From Oscillospiraceae bacterium (lineage in GTDB: Bacteria > Bacillota > Clostridia > Oscillospirales > Acutalibacteraceae): a DNA stretch of 60,713 bases. The stretch covers positions 1-60,713 of the forward strand of contig SVQE01000007.1 of NCBI GenBank assembly GCA_015065505.1, written 5' to 3'. The translations under genes and the position numbers were made by a program. Positions 52,931 to 60,405 of this stretch are shown piece after piece; position 1 is the first letter of the stretch, and the number at the start of each line of letters is the position of its first letter. A model generated the notes under the pieces. That model was not told the DNA's origin. It saw only the letters and a program-made list of their open reading frames with translations, and made no database searches.

Positions 52931-53045
52931 CCTACGCAGTAGCAAGCAGGGAATTTGTATCGCACAAATTCCGAATCGTTGCTAACCTTCCCGTTAGCAA
53001 CACCTTTAGGGACACCCTAAAACCCGTTTAAAAAACAAAAATCTA
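52931..53045 (+). other. Candidate origin of transfer (oriT) with three hairpins
   Basis: Between the VLP gene and mobC are three perfect inverted repeats in a row: GGAATTTGT/ACAAATTCC (52950-52972), GTTGCTAAC/GTTAGCAAC (52978-53001) and TTTAGGG/CCCTAAA (53005-53021). This density of hairpins directly upstream of mobC and a MobP relaxase is the usual oriT arrangement. The nick site was not mapped. Confidence 0.72.
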
Positions 53046-53064
53046 ATCTACAAGGAGAATAATT

Positions 53065-53397
53065 ATGAATTCTAAAAATGAAAAAACGGACTCCGTTTAT
53101 GTCCGTGTTACACCCGATGAGAAACGAAAAATCGTTTCAAATGCAGCCCAATGCGGGTTGTCCGTATCCGAATTTCTTCGGCAGAGAGGGGCGGGATTCG
53201 CCCCGAAAGTCATCCCCAATGACGCTGCCGAAGGGTTCTATGATACCCTTTGTGAGCTCGTAGATATCTGCTATGAGCAGGTCGATTTTCTCACTCAACA
53301 GAAGTTAATGAGGGTGCTGAATGATTACGAAAGTGATTATTTGAATCCCGAAGAGGAGGTGGAAGATGAATGGCTACCACAGGATTTTGGCCTGTAA
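53065..53397 (+). CDS. MobC-like relaxosome accessory protein
   Basis: 110 residues. The N-terminus looks like a ribbon-helix-helix DNA-binding domain (DSVYVRVTPDEKRKIVSNAAQCGLSVSEFLRQRG). MobC-type proteins bind oriT and help the relaxase open the DNA. The C-terminal half is acidic. AAGGAG precedes the ATG. It overlaps the relaxase start by 28 bases, so expression is coupled. Confidence 0.82.
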   Translation: MNSKNEKTDSVYVRVTPDEKRKIVSNAAQCGLSVSEFLRQRGAGFAPKVIPNDAAEGFYDTLCELVDICYEQVDFLTQQKLMRVLNDYESDYLNPEEEVEDEWLPQDFGL

Positions 53398-54719
53398 AAT
53401 GCTCCCTGAAAGCTGTCATTGAGTACGCTAACAATCCCGACAAGACGATTGATAAGCAGTACCTTGATACCGATTTGGCAAAGGCGCTTCAGTATGTATC
53501 CGATGACGATAAGACAGATCAAAAGATGTTTGTCAGCGGTATAAACTGCTCCGCATTTAACGCCTATCAAACGATGATGGCGACCAAAAGAAAGTTCGGA
53601 AAGATGACGGGCAATGTCGCTTATCACGGGTATCAAAGCTTTGATAAAGGCGAGGTTACACCTGAGGAAGCACACTCCATCGGGGTTTATACGGCAAAGA
53701 AAATGTGGGGTGATGAGTACGAGGTGGTGGTAACTACTCACCTCAATACCGACAACATTCATAATCACTTTGTTGTGAATTCTGTTTCTTTTAAGACCGG
53801 ACTGAAATTCAAAAACAAGATTGAAGACCACATTAAGCTTCGGGAAATATCCGATTCCATTTGCCGATTCAGAGGTAAAACCGTATTACAAGACGCTCCG
53901 TTTTACAGCCATAAGGACAGTGAATACTGGCTCCATAAAAACGGAAAGCTCACCCATCGTGATGTTCTGAGGAGGGATATTGATGAAGCAATCAGAAAAT
54001 CGTACAACTTCAAATTCTTTCAGAAGCATATGGCTGCAATGGGATATAAGTTCAAAACAAACTCTGAACATCGCATTACTTCCGTTATTGCAGAAGGATG
54101 GCAGCGTCCCGTACGTTTTAGCAGCCTCGGTAAAGGATACTCTCTGAAAGAAATCTATAACACGATTGAAGAGAATAGGTATGTGGTTGCGATAATTCCG
54201 CCCCGAAAGCCAATGCAAACACCGCTTTTAGTTTTGGAAAAGAAGTACAAAAACTATTATGTGGAGAACAGTTTGGTAGCGATTGTTCGTATGATTTGTG
54301 AGCTGATTGAGGACTCAATGAGGGTAAAAGAAACGCAACCAGTATCCCCTTTAATGCGTCAGGAAATTGCAAAACTTGATGAGCGATTGGAGGAATATGA
54401 ATTCCTTAATCGGAACGAGATTCACACCTTTGACGACTTCAATTCGGTGCTTGGGGAGATAAAAGATTTGATGTCTGAGCTTGAAAAGGAAAGAAATAAA
54501 ATCTCAAATCGTATTCGCAGACCGAAACACGATACGGATATTGATGCCCTAAAGCAAAGGCGAAAAGAGATTTCAGAGGAATTAAAACCTCTGCGTGATG
54601 ACTTGAAAGTCGCCGAGCGCTTTGAAAAAGAATACCCGCACATCAAAAAGGTTTTGGATGTTGAAAGACAAAGAGAATTAGAAAACCACGGAAGGAGGGA
54701 GAGAGATTGGGTAAAATAA
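53370..54719 (+). CDS. MobP-type relaxase
   Basis: 449 residues. The relaxase nicks oriT and stays covalently bound to the transferred strand. The probable nucleophile Tyr is in KAVIEYANNPDKT (about residue 19). The metal-binding histidines are in TTHLNTDNIHNHFVVNSV. The C-terminal ~110 residues are a charged coiled coil (RLEEYEFLNRNE...RRKEISEELK). GAGGAGGTGG lies 8 bases before the ATG. It is shorter than many MobP proteins but contains the whole catalytic part. Confidence 0.9.
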   Translation: MATTGFWPVKCSLKAVIEYANNPDKTIDKQYLDTDLAKALQYVSDDDKTDQKMFVSGINCSAFNAYQTMMATKRKFGKMTGNVAYHGYQSFDKGEVTPEEAHSIGVYTAKKMWGDEYEVVVTTHLNTDNIHNHFVVNSVSFKTGLKFKNKIEDHIKLREISDSICRFRGKTVLQDAPFYSHKDSEYWLHKNGKLTHRDVLRRDIDEAIRKSYNFKFFQKHMAAMGYKFKTNSEHRITSVIAEGWQRPVRFSSLGKGYSLKEIYNTIEENRYVVAIIPPRKPMQTPLLVLEKKYKNYYVENSLVAIVRMICELIEDSMRVKETQPVSPLMRQEIAKLDERLEEYEFLNRNEIHTFDDFNSVLGEIKDLMSELEKERNKISNRIRRPKHDTDIDALKQRRKEISEELKPLRDDLKVAERFEKEYPHIKKVLDVERQRELENHGRRERDWVK

Positions 54720-55045
54720 TAAATCTTTTGGTTTATCGTATAAATCCGTACGCAAAGCCAAAAATAACCAATAGAGGTGTTGGTTTAATGCTTAACAGAG
54801 AGCAGCTTAAAGAGCTTAGCAAAGCGGATATAAACACGATTGACAAAGAGAGTCTTTACGATGTCAGCGACTTGGATTTGGATATTTCGGATAATATTGA
54901 ACTTCGTTCCAAACAGTTTTTTGAAATGGTTAAAAATCCTTACACGCTCAAGGTCGGAGACATCGGCGTTAAGATTAATTTCGGTAACGGCAAAAGTTTT
55001 TCAGATAGCATTATGGATGTAGTTATGAATCCGAATTGCCATTAA
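54707..55045 (+). CDS. DUF6870-like small element protein
   Basis: 112 residues from TTG 54707, which has GGAGGG about 8 bases upstream and overlaps the relaxase end. An alternative ATG at 54788 would give 85 residues starting MLNREQLKELSKADINTID, closer to the usual start of this family (LxREQLxxLxxxDxxTVDxxxL). The core ends KNPYTLKVGDIGVKINFGNGKSFSD. Such proteins sit next to relaxases and recombinases in related elements; their role is unknown. Confidence 0.72.
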   Translation: MGKIINLLVYRINPYAKPKITNRGVGLMLNREQLKELSKADINTIDKESLYDVSDLDLDISDNIELRSKQFFEMVKNPYTLKVGDIGVKINFGNGKSFSDSIMDVVMNPNCH

Positions 55046-55091
55046 CAAATTTTAGTATTTGCATTTATGAGGGTGATGTGATATAATTCAG

Positions 55092-55115
55092 TTGTAGATA
55101 GTTTTGCACCACCTT
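55092..55115 (-). repeat. Right copy of the 24/25-bp inverted repeat, upstream of the recombinase
   Basis: TTGTAGATAGTTTTGCACC followed by ACCTT on +, the reverse complement of 36039-36063 apart from one base. It is 35 bp before the recombinase start. Confidence 0.85.
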
Positions 55116-55149
55116 CATAAAATCTAATGATTATTATGGAGGTAGCTTT

Positions 55150-56829
55150 ATGGCTAAATATGATGAATTTTTAGGGCAACCTTCAGACGCTAAACGCTGG
55201 AAGGTTGCTCTTTATATTAGGCTCTCAAAGGAGGACGGAGATAAAGGCGAAAGCTATTCCGTTACTTCGCAGAGAGAAATCCTATTGGAGTATTTGAAAA
55301 GTCACTCCGAATTTGAACTGTATGATATCTATGTTGATGACGGTTGGAGCGGTACAAATTTTGACAGACCTGATTTCAAACGAATGATGGACGATGTTTA
55401 TGAGGGCAAAGTCAACTGTGTTGTTGTCAAAGACTTATCCCGTTTCGGCAGAAACTATGCAGATGCCGGTAACTATATTGACAATATTTTTGTTCGCCTT
55501 AAGGTGCGTTTTATTGCCCTCAATAACGGAGTTGATTCTTTTTCGGATAATATGAATTCCGCTACGCAGTGCATTACGATTGGCGTTCAGAATGTTATCA
55601 ACGAAAGTGTCGCTGCAACAACTTCCGTCAATATCAGGGGTACGCTTAATGTATCACGAAAGCAGGGTAAGTTCATCGGTTCTTTTGCGTGTTACGGGTA
55701 TAAAAAAGACCCGAATGACCGCCACAAACTGATTATTGATGACGAAGCCGCAGAGGTAGTTAGAATGATTTACCGCCTATTTCTTGAAGGTAAGGGCGTA
55801 CTCGGTATTGTGAAAACTTTGAATTCGCTCGGTATTCAAAACCCTGCTGCTTATAAGAAAGCGCAAGGGCTGAATTATTCTCATACCTCGGGAAAGAATA
55901 ACGACGGCTTATGGTGCGACCAAACGGTACGCCGTATTCTCAAAAACGAGATGTATATCGGCAATATGGTACAGGGCAAAAATACCACGGTCAGCTACAA
56001 GATTAAGCAGTGCAGACCGGTACCGAAATCGGAGTGGATTATTGTTGAGGGTACTCACGAACCGATTATTGATAAGGACACTTTTTATAAAGTGCAATCC
56101 CTTTTCGGTACTGATGCGTTTGTAAGAAAGTCGCTTCTCACCGGCGAGGTGGAACTGTTTACGGGGTTAGTAAAATGCGCTGATTGCCACAGGGCGATGA
56201 GCAAAAAGACGAACCACTTTGACTACGGCACTTACAGTTATTATCGCTGCGTGACGAATAACAAGCGTGGCGGTTGTTTTCCTCATTCGGTCAGAATTGA
56301 TAAGCTGGAGCAAGCGGTACTTTATACAATCAAAGCAATGATTAAAACGGCGCTGGAACTGGAAGCTTTCCTTTTGGAAGTGGAGGAACGGGCGAAAAAA
56401 CAACCCGAAGGCAATCTGCTTAACCGCACGATTGATAAGAAGATTGCCGAAAGAGAAAAGTATAAAGAAATGTCGCTCAGCCTTTATCCCGATTGGAAAT
56501 CAGGAATGATTACACAGGAGGAATATACTAAGCTCAAAGAAAGCATTGCTGAGAGAATTAAAGGACTTGACCAAGCAATCGAAGAATTGCAAAAAGAGGG
56601 TACTAAGCCCAGCAAAAAAGATATGAAGGATAATGAATTCTTAAATCACTTTTTGCAGTACGCAACGATTGATAAACTCACAAGACCAATAGTGGTTGAG
56701 TTGATTGATTCTATCCTTGTTCACGGAAACGGGAACATTACCATCAATTTTAAATTCACGGATGCCTATGAGGAAATCCTTGAATATATTGATGAAGTAA
56801 AACGCCTAATGCTGGCAGAAATAGCATAA
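55150..56829 (+). CDS. Large serine recombinase, TnpX-like
   Basis: 559 residues. The N-terminal resolvase domain has the catalytic Ser in ALYIRLSKEDGD (S26) and the block VVKDLSRFGRNYADAG. A recombinase domain (about 165-290) is followed by a zinc ribbon, KCADCHRAMSKK...YRCVTNNKRGGC, and a coiled coil. TnpX-type enzymes excise and insert mobilizable elements as circles without a tyrosine recombinase. GGAGG precedes the ATG, and a strong terminator follows. It is the likely enzyme for insertion into spoVAD. Confidence 0.94.
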   Translation: MAKYDEFLGQPSDAKRWKVALYIRLSKEDGDKGESYSVTSQREILLEYLKSHSEFELYDIYVDDGWSGTNFDRPDFKRMMDDVYEGKVNCVVVKDLSRFGRNYADAGNYIDNIFVRLKVRFIALNNGVDSFSDNMNSATQCITIGVQNVINESVAATTSVNIRGTLNVSRKQGKFIGSFACYGYKKDPNDRHKLIIDDEAAEVVRMIYRLFLEGKGVLGIVKTLNSLGIQNPAAYKKAQGLNYSHTSGKNNDGLWCDQTVRRILKNEMYIGNMVQGKNTTVSYKIKQCRPVPKSEWIIVEGTHEPIIDKDTFYKVQSLFGTDAFVRKSLLTGEVELFTGLVKCADCHRAMSKKTNHFDYGTYSYYRCVTNNKRGGCFPHSVRIDKLEQAVLYTIKAMIKTALELEAFLLEVEERAKKQPEGNLLNRTIDKKIAEREKYKEMSLSLYPDWKSGMITQEEYTKLKESIAERIKGLDQAIEELQKEGTKPSKKDMKDNEFLNHFLQYATIDKLTRPIVVELIDSILVHGNGNITINFKFTDAYEEILEYIDEVKRLMLAEIA

Positions 56830-56833
56830 CGAA

Positions 56834-56876
56834 AGCCGATAGGATAGCTTGGTGTTATCCTATCGGCTATTTTTTT
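56834..56876 (+). terminator. Terminator after the serine recombinase
   Basis: Perfect 13-bp stem AGCCGATAGGATA (56834-56846) and TATCCTATCGGCT (56856-56868), then A-T8. Confidence 0.93.
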
Positions 56877-56877
56877 A

Positions 56878-56906
56878 TTTACAACAGATAATGAATTTGC
56901 TATAAT
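56878..56906 (+). promoter_or_regulatory. Promoter of the small HTH gene
   Basis: TTTACA (56878-56883), a 17-bp spacer and TATAAT (56901-56906), 57 bp before the ATG. Confidence 0.7.
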
Positions 56907-56962
56907 TGATATGCAGTCACTTTCCAAATGTGAAAAATATTTCATTATTTGGAGGTTACACA

Positions 56963-57187
56963 ATGGACTGCAGGTACAAGATAAACAAAAAGGCAACTGG
57001 GCTTAAGCTCTATCGGTTGATTACGCAATCTAAAATGACATATGCTGAAATAGCGGAAGTTTTAGAACTGCATTCTCCTAGAGTTATATACGATTGGGTA
57101 AACGGAGAAAAACTCCCTTCCACCGAAAATCTATATAACCTTGCTTGTTTGTTTCAAGTACAAATCGAAGACATCCTCGCTTTCTGA
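56963..57187 (+). CDS. Small XRE-type helix-turn-helix regulator
   Basis: 74 residues, almost all one HTH domain: KLYRLITQSKMTYAEIAEVL, then HSPRVIYDWVNGEKLPSTENLYNLACLF. ATG 56963 has GGAGG 7 bases upstream; the longer open frame to 56906 has no start signal. Probably an element or host regulator; it is monocistronic between a promoter and a terminator. Confidence 0.82.
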   Translation: MDCRYKINKKATGLKLYRLITQSKMTYAEIAEVLELHSPRVIYDWVNGEKLPSTENLYNLACLFQVQIEDILAF

Positions 57188-57201
57188 GGGTGTCTTTTTT
57201 T
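57170..57201 (+). terminator. Terminator overlapping the end of the HTH gene
   Basis: GACATCCTC, loop GCTTTCT, GAGGGTGTC with one G-U pair, then T7. The stem starts inside the coding sequence. Confidence 0.9.
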
Positions 57202-57215
57202 GAACCGTCAGTACA

Positions 57216-57245
57216 TTGAAAGTTGCTTTGGCATAGATGTATAAT
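57216..57245 (+). promoter_or_regulatory. Promoter of a structured leader
   Basis: TTGAAA (57216-57221), an 18-bp spacer and TATAAT (57240-57245). Transcription would start near 57252, ahead of several hairpins. Confidence 0.7.
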
Positions 57246-57252
57246 AACTTGC

Positions 57253-57414
57253 GTAAGATTTACTTATGTGCTACAATAAAAGCACATAAGAGATATCAGA
57301 CCCGTTTGTCTGGTTGTTGCCTATAAACAAAATATTGTTAGAGTGGTAGTGGTCTTATGTATTAGCTTAATAATCAATTAAGCGGGACGCCCTCTCTTTT
57401 GAGGGCGTCTTTTT
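57253..57414 (+). ncRNA. Structured leader RNA ending in a terminator/attenuator
   Basis: About 160 nt without a reading frame. Hairpins are CTTATGTGCT/AGCACATAAG (57263-57290), CAGAC/GTCTG (57297-57312), AACAA/TTGTT (57326-57339) and a terminator GACGCCCTC/GAGGGCGTC with T5 (57386-57414). The GGAGG of the next gene starts one base after the T run, so most transcripts may end as a short RNA with read-through for the gene. Function as riboregulator or RNA antitoxin is a hypothesis. Confidence 0.6.
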
Positions 57415-57424
57415 GGAGGAAAAC

Positions 57425-58396
57425 ATGAAAAAAGAAAGAAGCAAGCAAAAACTGACAAAAGAAGATTATGACAATTTTTCGTATGAGGACACAAGGCATT
57501 ATGGCTTGTTTTACAGTAAAAACGGAGATGAGTTCAAGGTTAAAATTGATCCTATACGCTTTTGTAAATCACTTGACGGCGATTTTTCCGAATCAGTAAT
57601 AAAAACTATTAACGCAAGGAAAACACATTATTTTTATCCGCGAAAAAATGAATACTATGATTATAACTGTAATGTTTTTGAAACGATGATTAACGATATA
57701 AAAGATTATTGGAAGAATCATTATCAGTCTTTAATCATTACTGCAAAAAACAGAATTGAAAAGCCCAAAAAAGAAAATATTTCTGATAATATGCTTTTTA
57801 TGCAAGGCATCATTGACTATGATGAAGCAAACGAAATGAACAGAATGGAAGGCGCGATAAATCAATATAAATATGAAACAAATTGCAAACGTTTAGTGGA
57901 TAATCTTTATGCCTCGTTTATTCATCATATGGCATCACAGATAGAGTCGGTTACAGTTTATGTTCTTAATCGTGAAAACGCAATGAAAGATACTTTTAAT
58001 CGAAATATGCTTTATAGCACTGCGATAGGCAAAAAATGCAAAGTAGCAGAATTATCTTCGTTTAGATATTACGATATGCTATATTGTCTTTGGAATTTTA
58101 TTAAGCATAATAGTATGTCCACTTATGACAAGTTAAAAGCCAATTTTCCTGAATTAATCTACGATAATGCCGAATATAAACAAGGAATACCGGCATTCAG
58201 TTTTATAAAACTATCAGACGAATTGATAATTAGCTTATTAGATGGGTGTAGTTCATTTTTTAAAGAATATTGCAATTTGGTATTTGATGAGGACTATGAA
58301 GAAGCCCAGTGGAATTACGGGAAATTCTTCTATGATCAAGTTAGAGAAGAGATTGAATTAATTACTAATCCTTTAGGGTTACCGTTTTATTTGTAA
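57425..58396 (+). CDS. Unknown 323-residue helical protein, possibly HEPN-like
   Basis: Starts MKKERSKQKLTKEDYDNFSY. The central-to-C-terminal part is helical, with YASFIHHMASQIESVTVYVL and YDMLYCLWNFIKHNSMSTYD. The second block recalls the last helix of HEPN/Abi proteins, though the usual R-x4-H is not intact (KHN). AT-rich codon use resembles the island genes. GGAGGAAAAC precedes ATG 57425; the attenuator immediately upstream suggests tight control. No family was recognised, so a toxin or defence role is only a guess from context. Confidence 0.6.
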   Translation: MKKERSKQKLTKEDYDNFSYEDTRHYGLFYSKNGDEFKVKIDPIRFCKSLDGDFSESVIKTINARKTHYFYPRKNEYYDYNCNVFETMINDIKDYWKNHYQSLIITAKNRIEKPKKENISDNMLFMQGIIDYDEANEMNRMEGAINQYKYETNCKRLVDNLYASFIHHMASQIESVTVYVLNRENAMKDTFNRNMLYSTAIGKKCKVAELSSFRYYDMLYCLWNFIKHNSMSTYDKLKANFPELIYDNAEYKQGIPAFSFIKLSDELIISLLDGCSSFFKEYCNLVFDEDYEEAQWNYGKFFYDQVREEIELITNPLGLPFYL

Positions 58397-58407
58397 AGGA
58401 GATTTGT

Positions 58408-58575
58408 ATGGTGTGGTTATTTGATTTTGATGACGGCGATATGGCAATGAAAATGTCTGATGATATGGCGATGGATTCAGACGGAAATATGATGCTACGT
58501 ATGGGCGATAATATGGCTATGGATATGGATTCAGGCGAATTACATATTACATCGTCATGGGATGACGAAGACTAA
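58408..58575 (+). CDS. Tiny Met/Asp-rich protein (55 residues)
   Basis: AAAGGAG overlaps the previous stop and lies 6 bases before the ATG. After MVWLFDFDDGD the protein repeats short units of the form DDMAMDSDGNM and GDNMAMDMDSG and ends TSSWDDED. It is extremely acidic with 11 Met. I recognise no family. Spacing suggests translation from the same message as the preceding gene. Confidence 0.62.
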   Translation: MVWLFDFDDGDMAMKMSDDMAMDSDGNMMLRMGDNMAMDMDSGELHITSSWDDED

Positions 58576-58585
58576 GGAGAAAAGA

Positions 58586-58738
58586 ATGTCAAAGAAGTGT
58601 TCGGGTAAGACACATACAAAATCGCAGATGAATCATCATGCGAACCAGAAGAACCCTAATAATTCAGCGTACAGGGCAGCGATGAATAATCGTGCTAATC
58701 AAATTAATCCCAATAACGCAACGACAAAGGGTAAATAA
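58586..58738 (+). CDS. Tiny Asn-rich basic protein (50 residues)
   Basis: Starts MSKKCSGKTHTKSQMNHHAN and contains two related units, NHHANQKNPNNSAYRAA and NNRANQINPNNATT. It belongs by look to a family of short NHxANQxNPN-repeat proteins seen in Bacillota, of unknown role. AAGGAG lies 7 bases before the ATG, 10 bp after the previous stop. A hairpin terminator follows. Confidence 0.68.
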   Translation: MSKKCSGKTHTKSQMNHHANQKNPNNSAYRAAMNNRANQINPNNATTKGK

Positions 58739-58743
58739 GGACG

Positions 58744-58776
58744 AACTCCCCTTGGAAACAAGGGGAGTTTGTGTAT
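58744..58776 (+). terminator. Terminator after the tiny-protein genes
   Basis: 10-bp stem AACTCCCCTT, loop GGAAAC, AAGGGGAGTT, with a modest T-rich tail (TGTGTATT). Confidence 0.75.
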
Positions 58777-58823
58777 TATACCTTAAAATAAACAGAATAA
58801 TAAGGGAATATGCCCTTGAACGC

Positions 58824-58852
58824 TTGACTATTACCTTAATATATGCTATGAT
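58824..58852 (+). promoter_or_regulatory. Promoter of the second fic gene
   Basis: TTGACT (58824-58829), a 17-bp spacer and TATGAT (58847-58852), 28 bp before the ATG. Confidence 0.75.
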
Positions 58853-58880
58853 TTAAGGGAATAACGACAAAGGTGAGGTT

Positions 58881-59927
58881 ATGAGAAGCTTTAACTATTC
58901 TGAAATTAAAAATCAAAAGTGGGATTCCGAGGTGCTTGGGCTGATTGCTGCTATCTATAAAGAAGCCGGCAAGCAGGAGCTGTATCTCAAGCAGCGTCCC
59001 GCAGAGCTTGAAAAGCTCGTTGAGATTGCAAAGGTGCAAAGCACGGAGGCATCAAACGCCATTGAAGGTATTGTGACAACTAACACCCGTATTCGTCAGT
59101 TAGTTGAAGAAAAGACGGCTCCGAGAAACAGGAACGAGCAGGAAATTGCGGGTTACCGTGACGTGCTTTCCGCTATCCATGAGAGCTTTGACGCTATTCC
59201 GATAACACAGAATTACATTCTTCAGCTTCATAAGATTATGTACAGCCATATGAACAACCCTATGGGCGGCAGGACAAAGAGCGTTCAGAATTATATCAGT
59301 GCAACATACCCGGACGGGCATACTGAAACGCTGTTTACACCGCTTAGTCCGTTTGAAACGCCCGAAGCACTGTATAAAATCTGTGAGGAATATAACCGCG
59401 TTATCGGGAATATGGAGGTTGAACCGCTGATTGCCATTCCTGTATTCATCCACGATTTCCTTTGTATCCACCCATTTAATGACGGTAACGGCAGAATGAG
59501 CAGATTGCTCACAACCCTGCTTTTGTATCGAAGCGGTTTCTATGTAGGCAAGTACATCTCCCTTGAAGCAAAAATTGCAAAGAATAAGGATTTGTACTAT
59601 AACGTGCTGGGTCAGGCACAAATCGGTTGGCATGAAGGTAATGAGGATAAAGTACCGTTTATCAAATACTTACTCGGTACAATTCTTTCGGCTTACAAGG
59701 ATTTTGAAGAACGCTTTGAGTTGGTGGAAGAAAAGCTCCCTGCTCTTGAGGTAGTCAGAAAAGCAACGCTGACAAAAATCGGAAGATTTACAAAGCAGGA
59801 TATCAGAGAGCTTTGCCCGTCGCTTAGTCTGAGTTCCGTTGAAGGCGCACTCCGTAAGCTTGTTGCTGAAGGCGAATTGAGGCGTGAAGGAAAAGGTAAA
59901 AGCATTTGCTATTATCGATTAAAATAA
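58881..59927 (+). CDS. Fic-domain protein with N-terminal inhibitory motif (second copy)
   Basis: 348 residues. The inhibitory pattern is S58-NAI-E62-G63. The catalytic loop is HPFNDGNGRMSR starting at His197. A winged-helix-like C-terminus (KIGRFTKQDIRELCPSLSLSSVEGALRKL) follows. It has the same overall plan as the Fic protein at 22.7 kb but is not a recent duplicate: the sequences differ widely outside the motif. The likely activity is AMPylation of an unknown target. AGGTG is 5 bases before the ATG. Codon use is more like the chromosomal genes than the island. Confidence 0.9.
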   Translation: MRSFNYSEIKNQKWDSEVLGLIAAIYKEAGKQELYLKQRPAELEKLVEIAKVQSTEASNAIEGIVTTNTRIRQLVEEKTAPRNRNEQEIAGYRDVLSAIHESFDAIPITQNYILQLHKIMYSHMNNPMGGRTKSVQNYISATYPDGHTETLFTPLSPFETPEALYKICEEYNRVIGNMEVEPLIAIPVFIHDFLCIHPFNDGNGRMSRLLTTLLLYRSGFYVGKYISLEAKIAKNKDLYYNVLGQAQIGWHEGNEDKVPFIKYLLGTILSAYKDFEERFELVEEKLPALEVVRKATLTKIGRFTKQDIRELCPSLSLSSVEGALRKLVAEGELRREGKGKSICYYRLK

Positions 59928-59940
59928 AAAGGAAATGTCT

Positions 59941-60375
59941 ATGATAAAAGAATGTACGACAGAACACATCACGGAATACGGTATTATTTATGCAACAGCA
60001 TTTTCGGGCGAGCCGTGGAACGATAATTGGAAGATAGAGGATGCGGAAATTCATATTAAAGAAATAATGGAATCAAAGCAGTCCTATGGCTTGGAATATC
60101 TTGTTGACGGTAAGGTGGCAGGATTTATTCTCGGAAGCTCTATGCTGTTTCATTGGGGCAGAATGTTTGAAATCAACGACCTTGCCGTACATCCCGATTA
60201 TCAGGGACAGGGCATTGCAACAAAGCTGCTTGAAGCCTGTCTTGAGGAAATGAAAAAGCGCGGCATTAAGGGAGTCAACCTGATAACGCAAGGCGACGGC
60301 TTTCTTCCAAAGTTTTATGAGAAGCACGGATTCAAAAAAGAAAGCGAAGTAATTCTTATGGGAATGGAACTGTAA
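59941..60375 (+). CDS. GNAT-family N-acetyltransferase
   Basis: 144 residues. The acetyl-CoA site motif is LAVHPDYQGQGIATKLLEACLEEM (Q/R-x-x-G-x-G/A), followed by VNLITQGDGFLPKFYEKHGF, the usual C-terminal block. The substrate is unknown. ATG 59941 has AAGGAA 6-7 bases upstream; an in-frame ATG at 59935 is too close to it. It is 13 bp after the fic gene, probably co-transcribed. Confidence 0.88.
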   Translation: MIKECTTEHITEYGIIYATAFSGEPWNDNWKIEDAEIHIKEIMESKQSYGLEYLVDGKVAGFILGSSMLFHWGRMFEINDLAVHPDYQGQGIATKLLEACLEEMKKRGIKGVNLITQGDGFLPKFYEKHGFKKESEVILMGMEL

Positions 60376-60405
60376 GACAACTTCTGATTTAACGGGAGAC
60401 ATGAT

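Larger units (their letters stand above)
36017..56876 (+). mobile_element. Mobilizable element with TnpX-like serine recombinase, inserted in spoVAD
   Basis: The left end is at about 36016-36018, where spoVAD coding sequence stops. Backbone genes are TnpV, a DUF6809-like protein, a sigma region-4 protein, a Cys-rich VLP protein, an oriT-like region, MobC, a MobP relaxase, a DUF6870-like protein and a large serine recombinase. These match the mobilizable Tn4451/Tn1549 family grouping; no type IV secretion genes are present, so transfer would need a helper. The cargo is a defence island at 37.1-51.3 kb, visibly more AT-rich than the chromosome to the left. The right end is not resolved: the given end is the recombinase terminator, and the missing half of spoVAD does not follow. 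Confidence 0.8.

Noticed and set aside
35387-56876. Skin-like element excised during development to restore spoVAD
   Set aside because: spoVAD acts in the forespore, whose chromosome is inherited, so regulated excision there would remove the element from progeny. The 3' half is also not found next to the recombinase.
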